This document shows, in pieces, positions 42,883 through 54,800 of a stretch of DNA of 64,000 nt. Source of the stretch: Conchocele bisecta (lineage: Eukaryota; Mollusca; Bivalvia; Lucinida; Thyasiridae); contig CM055265.1 of assembly GCA_029237695.1 (NCBI GenBank), forward strand, positions 213,048,506 to 213,112,505, written 5' to 3'. A program made the translations under genes and the position numbers. The notes below the pieces were generated by a model, which saw nothing but the letters and a program-made list of their open reading frames with translations, made no database searches and was not told the DNA's origin. Numbering within the stretch: position 1 is the first letter of the stretch; each line of letters opens with the position of its first letter.

Positions 42883-45800
42883 GTACTCAGTGGTTTTTTT
42901 TTACCCAAATATTCAGATATAAGGCCCCAATCCCTCATCGAAATAGTATTTTATTTTGTTCCCACATGAGAAAAAATCCCTCCCTCAAATACTCCTATTT
43001 TTCCGATTTTAATCGTTTATTACTTTTCAATGGATGACTAATTACATAGTGTTGAAATTGTTTCACATTTTTCCCTCCAAAAGGTACTGACCCACTTCCC
43101 CGAAAAGTGAAAAAAAATAAACTGATACAGTTTATGTCAGTAGCATTGGCAGAATATAAACATACATATATCCGGTAATCAACGGCACTCGTTATGTGAG
43201 ATTCCAGATGTTTTAACATTTTTGAAATACTTAAATTTGCACGGACCATTCATTATTTACAACCACATGTTTTTCCTGTCATAGAAGAACAATGTATTTA
43301 TATATTGCTTGAATGCTCGAAAACTGTGTTGACTCAGCGCTCCAGATAAGTTTTGTATCTAAATAGTTAAATACCCCCATATTTCAAATTCAATGCCTAT
43401 TTTACTTTTACAAATGTATTATTGATTTTCTTTCTTATTACTGGTAAATAGGGAACAAATGGCACAATATAAAACAAATTTTAAAATTCACTTATTTGAG
43501 CTGAAAAAAAGCTTTTTGCAGCTCCGCTAAGTCAATTTTAACTTTATGACAGTATTTTCACTACTCAATTTGAAAATCAAGGAAAATTATACTACATGTA
43601 TATCAGGGATTCCGCTGGGGAATTTAAAAAAATCGCCACTTCAAAAAAAATAAAAACAATTGGCGATAAAAAATTACAATTTTCGGAGAGAAAAAAAAGA
43701 AGAAGAGAAATTCGATTTTTTTTCTCAAAAATTGTAATTTCTTATCGCCAATTGTTTATTTTTATCACCAATTGTGAAAGTGGCGATCGCCAGCGGAATC
43801 CCTGGTATATTCGTACATCCTCTACAACAAAACATTACCTGATAGATAGAATACCATTGCTGATTTTCAATAAAAACAAATCATAAAAGTGATTGTTGCT
43901 GCAGAAATGGGACATATGACTTTTGCAATCAATGTAGATCCAGATCAGCCTGTGCGTCCGCACAGTCTGATCACTCATCAGGATCTCCACTGTTCGCCAT
44001 TCACCAATGAAACACCTGTCATACTTCTGAAATGCAATACAAATTATTATCTGGCTACAGGAGTGTGCTATTTGATCTACACTGGTCACAAATCCTGTAA
44101 GCCCCATTTCTCCAGTCACAGCCACATATCAATTCAGTTAATTTTCATTTGTACCGGATCTACTTGCAGACAACTGTGTACCTGGGACATCGCGAATGAC
44201 GACCCCAAGATCCCCGATATTCCGCAGTAAGCCTTCAACTGTGAGCCCAGATTCACCAATCTTCAAGAGCCGGCTGAATCACAACAAAAACCCCTTTACC
44301 CCATCCCCCAATAGCTCACCCTGGCTCTCCAAGGAAAATGGCACGGTTAAAAATGGTGTGGACAAACATGTCAGGTATGCTTTGTGTCTTTTGTCTCGTC
44401 CACGTTCGTGGAAAGTGGGAGATAGAGGTCACAAGTCCCTCATCGTAGGCAACAACAGTTACAGTCCCACCTCCCCTAACGGCCACCTCCCAGCAACGGC
44501 CACCTCTCTTCAACAGCCAGTTTAAACTCCCCCCCGTTAGAATTTAACGTTATTTTACCTCTGTCCAACGGTCACCTCTCTTCTCCAGCCAACGGCCACA
44601 AAAAAACACGAAATCGTCAAAAGACCTCTCGAACGGCCAACATATTTTTGCTAACGGCCAGTTGATTTTTTCATAGCAAAGAGTCATAAGCTTCTCTGAC
44701 CGGCCAACATATTTGTACACGTCGTTTTTATTCTGAACGGTCAATATAATTAATCTTGCCAAACGGCCACGTCAATTAAAGCATGACACGAACCACCTCT
44801 CTGAGCGGCCAACATATTTATTATTGACAAACGGCCATAAACCACGACAAAAACGGCCTGTAAACGGGCAGCATATTGTTTTTAATGGACATTTTCGTAT
44901 GCAAACGTTACCGTGAATCGCGTAAAATCAATATTCCTATGTAGCTTACCGGCAGATCTAATCGAGTGTGCCGTATCTATCGGATACCTTCGGTGGTAAT
45001 CGGTCGATAAAAGTTGTGTGTAAACACATGTCCAAGTTGTGTATTCGGATTTATCACCTGTCTGGCATCTGACAATGGGATTGCCGACAAGTTTGTCAAA
45101 GGTGTTTATTAACAGGATTAGGATACTCAACACGGTCTGCTGACTGAATATGACACCATGTGACCAAGTGGGCTTATTGGGTTTGTGACCAGTGTAGTTG
45201 TACATTAGTCTGCTCAGTGTGTTCACTACATGTTTTTACACAAAATTGGATTAACATTAGCATGATTATAACTTTGTCACACAAATGCAGATCCGAATCC
45301 AGACTGCAAGTTATTCTGATCAGGAGCTACACATGTCAAAAACTGAATGAGCCCAGTTTGTCATTATGAATGCATAAGTGTTATTGGTCAATTTGAACAT
45401 TTAACATGTTTAATAAATTGTTATTTCTCAAAATAATCATGATTACTATTTTGTCTTCTTCAATAACATACTAACAATGACAAATGTATATGTTCTATAG
45501 TAAATAAAATATAATAGTATAAAACATATACAATCCTAGTTGTTTCTATGTTCATATATCAGTATAAGCAACTGAGAAGTTGATGGCTGTTCATTGATGG
45601 CTGTTCGTTGGTGACCCTCTCCACAACAGCCACCTCTCTACAACAGCCACTTTTAGTCCGTCCGGCTGCTGGCTGTTGTAGAGAGGTTGGACTGTACATT
45701 GAATATCCCCAATAGCCTATTTCATGAACATTGCAAAGTATACTTTACTAGCAAAGTATACTTTGAGGGAGTAATCATTTATTTTTCCTGAAATGCATTA

Positions 45801-48800
45801 TTTCATATAGAACTAACAACTTATATTTCATGATTAAAAGTATGCAGAATTATTATACTGAATTTATTACATTATCACAGCCAAATTGGCTGTGATAATG
45901 TAATAAATTCAGTATAATAAAAATTAATAAATTTATCATAAAATTGAAAATTTCTCCCTCAAAGTATACTTTGCTACTAAAGTATACTTTGCAATGTTGG
46001 TGAAATAGACTACTGATCCATTAGTCAGATCATTACCAAACTTCATCAATAACTTCTTCACTTGGATGACTATCCACCCACTGTCATTCGGGTGACCTTG
46101 ATCTCTTTTTGTATGCTTTGTGTTTGCTTGATTTACATGTTGTTATTCCATGTTCTTTGCAAGAAGGATTTCACTCACATATTTACGTTTGCAGGGTGTT
46201 GGAAAGATAAAGGTCTTAAAAAGTTTACTCTTTATGTTTTACCAAATTAATGATCACAATTTTAATAGTTCAAACATGTACCGATCAGTAGCCTATTTCA
46301 CCAACATTGCAAAGTATACTTATCTAGCAAAGTATACTTTGAGGGAGAAATTTTCAATTTAAGGATAAATTTATTAATTTTTAGCCAGGTTTTTTGAAAA
46401 AAAATCCAGGCTTTTGGATTGGCGAAAGCCGGGCGGCGGGCGGGCGGCGGGCGGCGGGCGGGCGGCGTCCACAATCAATGTTAAGTTTTCGTGTTTGAGT
46501 CCATTTCTTTGTTACTGTACCACCTAGGACCACCAAACTTTCACAGCTTCATAATCAAGGGGTGCCCACCACATATCACTATCCAACATGTTACTTTTTT
46601 TTACTCATTCACCCCATTTTTTCCGCGTAATCGACTTAGCCATTTTCAATGTTAAGTTTTCGCGTTTACAATGTTAAGTTTTCGTGTTTAAGTCCATTTC
46701 TTTCGTACTGTACCACCTAGGACCACCAAACTTTCACAGCTTCATAACCAAGGGGTGCCTACCACATACAACTATCCAACATGTGACCATTTTATTACCT
46801 TCACCTATTATTTCTACGTAATTGACTTAGCCATTTTCAACGTTAACTTTTTAACGTACGTCTGGTTAGAGTTTTTTGGTTAAAACTTTTTCGTTATACT
46901 ATATCTCTGCAACTGCTTCGCCCATTACCTTGAAACTTCACATGGGTGTTTATCATCATCCATATTTTCATTCTAAACCCCAACCGTGCGGCCCCTGTGC
47001 CCAATGTCAAGGTCAAATTACTTTGAATTTTTTAGCCAGGTTTTTGGGAAAAAAATCCAGGCTATTGGATTGGCGGTTGGCGGGCGGCGGGCGGGCGGCG
47101 TCCACAATCAATGTTAAGTTTTCGTGTTTGAGTCCATTTCTTTGTTACTGTACCACCTAGGACCACCAAACTTTCACAGCTTCATAATCAAGGGTGCCCA
47201 CCACATCATACATCCAACCAATGTTACTTTTTTTTTAACAATTGACCCATTTTTTCCGCGCAATCGACTTAGCCATTTTCAATGTTAAGTTTTCGTGTTT
47301 TCAATGTTAAGTTTTCGTGTTTAAGTCCATTTCTTTGGTACTGTACCACCTAGGACCACCAAACTTTCACAGCTTCATAATCAAGGGGTGCCCACCACAT
47401 ATCACTATCCAACATGTTACTTTTTTTTTAACTTCACCCATTTTTTCCGCGCAGTCGACTTAGCCATTTTCAATGTAAAGTTTTCGCGTTTAAGTCGATT
47501 TCTTTGGTACTGTACCACCTAGGACCACCAAACTTTCACAGCTTCATAATCAAGGGGTGCCCACCACATATCACTATCCAACGTTTAAGTCCATTTCTTT
47601 CGTACTGTACCACCTAGGACCACCAAACTTTCACAGCTTCATAATCAAGGGGTACCCACCACATATCACTATCCAACATGTTACTTTTTTTTTAACTTCA
47701 CCCATTTTTTCCGCGCAGTCGACTTAGCCATTTTCAATGTTAAGTTTTCGCGTTTACAATGTTAAGTTTTCGTGTTTAAGTCCATTTCTTTCGTACTGTA
47801 CCACCTAGGACCACCAAACTTTCACAGCTTCATAACCAAGGGGTGCCTACCACATACAACTATCCAACATGTGACCATTTTTTTTACCTTCACCTATTAT
47901 TTCTACGTAATTGACTTAGCCATTTTCAACGTTAACTTTTTAACGTACGTCTGGTTAGAGTTTTTTGGTTAAAACTTTTTCGTTATACTATATCTCTGCA
48001 ACTGCTTCACCCATTACCTTGAAACTTCACATGGGTGTTTATCATCATCCATATTTTCATTCTAAACCCCAACCGTGCGGCCCCTGTGCCCAATGTCAAG
48101 GTCAAATTACTTTGAATTTTTTAGCCAGGTTTTTGGAAAAAAAATCCAGGCTATTGGATTGGCGGGCGGCGGGTTGGCGGGCGGCGGGCGGGCGGCGTCC
48201 ACAATCAATGTTAAGTTTTCGTGTTTGAGTCCATTTCTTTGTTACTGTACCACCTAGGACCACCAAACTTTCACAGCTTCATAATCAAGGGGTGCCCACC
48301 ACATATCACTATCCAACATGTTACTTTTTTTTTAACTTCACCCATTTTTTCCGCGCAGTCGACTTAGCCATTTTCAATGTAAAGTTTTCGCGTTTAAGTC
48401 GATTTCTTTGGTACTGTACCACCTAGGACCACCAAACTTTCACAGCTTCATAATCAAGGGGTGCCCACCACATATCACTATCCAACGTTTAAGTCCATTT
48501 CTTTCGTACTGTACCACCTAGGACCACCAAACTTTCACAGCTTCATAATCAAGGGGTACCCACCACATATCAATATCCAACATGTTACTTTTTTTTTAAC
48601 TTCACCCATTTTTTCCGCGCAGTCGACTTAGCCATTTTCAATGTTAAGTTTTCGCGTTTACAATGTTAAGTTTTCGTGTTTAAGTCCATTTCTTTCGTAC
48701 TGTACCACTAGGACCACCAAACTTTCACAGCTTCATAACCAAGGGGTGCCTACCACATACAACTATCCAACATGTGACCTTTATTTTTTTACCTTCACCT

Positions 48801-51800
48801 ATTATTTCTACGTAATTGACTTAGCCATTTTCAACGTTAACTTTTTAACCGTACGTCTGGTTAGAGTTTTTTTGGTTAAAACTTTTTACGTTATACTATA
48901 TCTCTGCAACTGCTTCGCCCAATTACCTTGAAACTTCACATGGGTGTTTATCATCATCCATATTTCATTCTAAACCCCAACCGTGCGGCCCCTGTGCCCA
49001 ATGTCAAGGAACAAAATTACTTGAATTTTTTTTTTGTAGTTTTTTTTCGTGTACTATATCTCTGCAAACTGCTTCACCCAATACATTGATACTTCACATG
49101 GGTGTTTATCATCATTGTCGCACCTGCTTGCGGAAAGCGCGATCCTGTGCCCAATGTCAAGGTCAAATTACTTTGAATTTTTTTTGTTAAACTTTTTTCG
49201 TGTACTATATCTCTGCAACTGCTTCACCCAATACCTTGATACTTCACAATGGGTGTTTATCATCATGTCGCACCTGCTTGCGGAAAGCCGCGATCCTGTG
49301 CCCAATATCAAGGTCAAATTACTTTAAATTTTTTTGTTAAACTTTTTTCGTGTACTATATCTCTGCAACTGCTTCACCCAATACCTTGATACTTCACATG
49401 GTGTTTATCATCATTGTCGCACCTGCTTGCGGAAAGCGCGATCCTGTGCCCAATGTCAAGGTCAAATTACTTTGAATTTTTTTGTTAAACTTTTTTCGTG
49501 TACTATATCTCTGCAACTGCTTCACCCAATACCTTGATACTTCACATGGGTGTTTATCATCATTGTTGCACCTGCTTGCGGAAAGCGCGATCCTGTGCCC
49601 AAGGTCAAATTACTTTGAATTTTTTTGTTAAACTTTTTTCGTGTACTATATCTCTGCAACTGCTTCACCCAATACCTTGATACTTCACATGGGTGTTTAT
49701 CATCATTGTCGCACCTGCTTGCGGAAAGCGCGATCCTGTGCCCAATGTCAAGGTCAAATTACTTTGAATTTTTTTTTTAAAGTTTTTTCGTGTACTATAT
49801 CTCTGCAATTGCTTCACCCAATACCTTGATACTTCACATGGGTGTTTATCATCATTGTTGTACCTGCTTGCGGAAAGCGCGATCCTGTGCCCAATGTCAA
49901 GGTCAAATTACTTTGATTTTTTCTTTTTTTGTTAAAGTTTTTTCGTGTACTATATCTCTGCAACTGCTTCACCCCAATACCTTGATACTTCACATGGGTG
50001 TTTATCATCATTGTCGCACCTGCTTGCAGAAAGCGCGATCCTGTGCCCTATGTCAAGTTCAAATTACTTTGAATTTTTTTGTTAAAGTTTTTTCGTGTAC
50101 TATATCTCTGCAACTGCTTCACCCAATACCTTGATACTTCACATGGGTGTTTATCATCATTGTCACACCTGCTTGCGGAAAGCGCGATATCGTCGGCATT
50201 TTGGCATACGTCCGTCCGTTCGTCCGTGTGTCCGGTTAAAGTTTTTTGGTTAATGTTTTTCCATCTACTATATCTATTTTTTTAGTGTCCATGCCTCGCC
50301 CCAAGGCGCGACATGCAGGCCACGGCCATCTAGTCTACAAAAAGTGGGTATAATTATGTTATCCAAGTGTCCATGCTTGGAAAAAACCTTCGTGGCTTTG
50401 CCTCGTTTCTTGTTATATACTGAATTTATTACATTATCACAGCCATACTGATCAGTAGCCTATTTCACCAACATTGCAAAGTATACTTATCTAGCAAAGT
50501 ATACTTTGAGGGAGAAATTTTCAATTTAAGAATAAATTTATTAATTTTTATTATACTGAATTTATTGCATTATCACAGCCATTTTGGCTGTGATAATGTA
50601 ATAAACTCAGTATAATAATTCTGCATACTTTTAATCTGACATCAAATATATGCAGTTGTTAGTTCTATTTAAAATAATGCATTTCAGGGGAAATAAATGA
50701 TTACTCCCTCAAAGTATACTTTGCTAGATAAGTATACTTTGCAATTTTGATGAAATCGGCTGCTGGTATCATTTACCGGTATGGCACTTCGACTGTCCGC
50801 TTATCCGTTGGCCTTCTACCAGTATAGTTGGACCCCAATACATTCTCCGGTAGTGTAGATCCTGTTCGGACTGCCTAGATGTGTAGGCTGGTCTATGTGT
50901 TCATTGGTCACAAAGTGTTATTGGATCATGGCCAAATTGAAGCACCGTAATATCCCTAATTATTCGGACACCATATGTTTTGGGAAACCTCTATTTATTC
51001 CCCCCGCAACGAGTGGGGAGGGGTATATTGGAGTCAGGTTGAGCGTCCGTCCGTCACTGAACTTAACATCAGAGAAATATGTTATTACTTCTATTTCCTT
51101 CATATAAGATGCTGAATATTTCACACATGCATTCCTGTAAGGTTCTACTACCATGCTGTGCCAAATCCATGACCGTCCAACCCCCGCTGATCCCAAGATG
51201 AAGGTCAAATACGTAGGTCTCTTTACAAAACTTAACATCAGATAAATATGTTATAACTTCTATTTTCTAACATATTTAGGGGCACATGGGCACGCATGAG
51301 CCTCGCTTACTGACAAATATATTTTATTGGGGTTTCTCAAAGCCAATTGTTTTCAAATACATTGTTATTGTGATACACCTGTACAATACTACTGACCATA
51401 CCTATTGGGACACTCTTCATTTATATTTCATATTTATATGTGTTTCCCAGAATAAATTTGTTGAATATTTACGATTATTACGGTAAATTAAATTCTGGCA
51501 TATGAAACTGTCTGGCATCCTTTCACATATCTCGCCCGCTTTGTGGGTGGGAGAATGCGATGGGTAATTTAACGATCGGGGTTCATCCTAACCGGAATTC
51601 CGAATGGAGACCTGGTTTGGCCCTCCCATACGTCTTTGGCATTTTGTATGTGACAGTAGGGGAAGGGGCCAAGTGACTTTGGTGTGGTATGGACCTGGCA
51701 CCAGGTCAGGTTATTCTAATTTCAGGGCTGAATATATTTTTTCTCGGTGTAAATATTCCGTTCTGATTTTGGGATTTTCCCCCCAATACAGTAGGTTAAA

Positions 51801-54800
51801 ATGGGATTGAACCTTAGGCCGTTAAACACCAATAATCAAGCAAACAAACTAACCCGCCCCAGAAATAAAACATGGTACATGTAAATATAACTTGCAGGCA
51901 TCGTCACAATTGTGAGAGAAATGGGATGTGTGACCAGTGTAGCTGCTGATTAAATAGCACACTACTGTAGCCTGGTTACAATATATATTGCTTGTTACGA
52001 TCATGACCAGTGCTTCATTGATGGAATGGCGAACAGTGCAGATCCTGATCAGACTGTGCGGATGCACAGTCTGATCAGGATCTACACTGGTCGCAATGTC
52101 ACAGCCATGTCTTCTGTCACAGCCACATATAAAGCATGTTAAATATAAATTTCAGGCAGCGGCACAATTGCCCTGACTTTTCCGATGGGGACTCGACGTC
52201 TGGTGACCTATCCAGCATTCCAAGCCATGCTACCAAGCTGGACAGTCTCCGCGAGATGTTCCACGGCAAATCAGAGGACGCGCTCGTTAGCGCCCTCATA
52301 GACGGAGGTGGAGAGGTGGACAACGCCATTGATATACTCGTCGTTACAGGTAATACCATGTAACGGCAGGCGCTATGTTGGCTCTAGAACGCAGAAAACA
52401 CCATTTTGAGGGTCTACGTCAAATTTTATTCTGGTGGAGGGCCGCCCCCAGAGTCCACACTCAATAGTCCGCCGTGCATTATTTTATTCACCGCTGCGGG
52501 CCTGTACAATAACGTTTTCTCCCAATCCCACATGGTTTGGCTACACAAATCAATAATATTGGCTTGTGAGTATTATTATTTCACCAAAGCGTTGTTGCGG
52601 GCAATGAGTTTATACTCACCGGTACACAAGTTTCGTTTTTGTGTGATAATTCAACTATGATGTTTACAATCTTTACAATACTTCACATGTACATTCATAT
52701 CAGCCATCTGGAGAAACATATGGAATGTCAGTTTAGTCTCTTCAAGACTAAGTTTGTGTGTGCTAGAAATAGATTCTTTATTGCGCATTTCTTTTATTTC
52801 TGTGCGATAACTCGACTACCGTATTTCAATTTTTGCGATACTTCACACGTACATTCATATGAACCATGCGGAGAACCATGTTGCAACCAGTAAGCAATCA
52901 ATAATGAAACAGAAATCAAGCAACTGTGACCTTGAGGGGATGGAGCTCCATCCCCTCAAGGTCACAGTTGCTTGATTTCTGTTTCATTCTTCATGGCTTG
53001 CTTACTGGTGGTGGCATTTTATTTTCGAACAATTTTCTAGTTTTAAATGATAATGTGTATTTTTTAGGGATGGCAACGAATATTCGTTTATTGACCGAAT
53101 ATTCGAATATCAGTTTGGTATTCGAATGGAAAACTTATTTCAAGGTATTGTTTGGTTTACTTATTTCTCACCGTCGCACATACAGCAATTGACCCGGCAC
53201 CTGTCAAAGTTTGGTTGTCCCTATAAATATAGACAATTAATAACACGGTATTGTTTTGACAGCCTGAAGGCTTGCAGGTGTTTAATCCGTACATTATTAA
53301 ATTGTAATTGCATTAAATAGCGTAATTGTTGATCCTTGGTAAAGAACTCCCGCTGCTTTGTCAGTACACGGTGTTATGGACTACAGGGATTCCGCTGGCG
53401 ATTGCCACTTTCGCAATTGGCGATAAAAAATTACAATTTTCAAAAAAAATCGCCAATTGTTTATTTTTATCCTATTGGTTATTCCTTTTCTTTTTTTTTT
53501 GAAGTGGCGATTTTTTTTTCCACCAGCAGAATCCCTGGGACTAGTGTAAATCCCGATCAGCTAGCAACACTTTAATCCTGATATGCGTCTGAAATTTCCT
53601 TAGGAGCAGAAGCATGGTTTCTCAGTTGATTCGCGAAATATGTAATTCCTGATCAGACTGCGCGGAGGCGCATGCTGGTCTGGAGCTCCACTTTTCCCAA
53701 ACTCAATACACCCATTATTCTCGTGTCGGTATACACATTTCATCATTCCGCTGTGTGATGTGTGACGTCATTTGAGATTTCCAATACACACAACACACAT
53801 TTTATTGACACATATTTTAATCGGGCATTACACGTGTACAAAGCTCTTTCATGTTTTAAAGTATGTTGTTTGTTGGATTAATTTTCCACTCGCTTGAACA
53901 AATAGTTAATTGATTATTATTTGAAGCACGTGGGAACTCAATTTATCCGAGACGTGTTAACGGTGTCAATTCCATAATAGTGAGGAGATTTAGAGGTTTT
54001 GGGTGGTTCCGAATATTCAAATATATATTCGAATACCCAATCGAATATTCGAATACCATTTTTACCATTCGATGCCATCCCTAGTATTTTTGCTTACTCA
54101 AGAAATTTCTTATGCTGTCAATTTATAGTAGATAGTATGATGACTGGATATACAGTGCAACTAATACAGTGATCAAAGAATTGCACATATCCCACTGAAG
54201 ACAACATCGATAATAACATGCACGCCACTTGTTTTATGCACAAGAAACCCTAACTTGCAGTCAGCTATTACTGATATTTGCAGCCCCTAAATACAAGCGT
54301 ATTCGGCAACCAAGTCAGGACAGCTCCGACTCGGAAGGCGGCATAGACAAACAACCGCGCAAACGAGTCCGACGCATGCTTAGTGAGAGTGACGACGATG
54401 ATGTGATAATTCTCGATAAACAGGCGGGGGATACCCTCGATTCACAGAATACGTTACCATACGGCCTTGACTCGCAGAGATCTGACGCTACCGTGGAGTA
54501 CAATCCGACATCACCCCCTTGTGGGCTGAGTTACCAAGAGAAACAGGAGAAGATTATGTTCTTGCAAAGCTGCTTTAGGGGAAGATCTAAAGAGGTATGT
54601 TTGACATACATGTACTATGGCCTGTGTTTATACAGTTCTGGGTGCATTCTCGGGATATGTACTTGTCACAGGGCGGGAAAAATGTGTACTGGCCCGGGAC
54701 CTCTGGTTTACCGTACCATTGCTCTAAACGACTGAGCTAGCCGGGCACGAATACACACCTGCCCATCATGAGTTACATACATACCGTGACATACTCCCCC

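Larger units (their letters stand above)
53065..54083. mobile_element. Non-autonomous hAT-like element with 8-bp target duplication
   Basis: The ends TAGGGATGGCAACGAATATT and, inverted, TAGGGATGGCATCGAAT are terminal repeats extended by many TATTCGAA motifs. The flanks GTATTTTT at 53057-53064 and 54084-54091 are a perfect 8-bp duplication, the hAT hallmark. There is no transposase. A family M2 MITE is nested at 53384. Confidence 0.88.

Noticed and set aside
46876..50134. Many similar open frames of 60-114 codons (YISATASP... type)
   Set aside because: They are translations of tandem modules in families A, without codon-level conservation or family homology.
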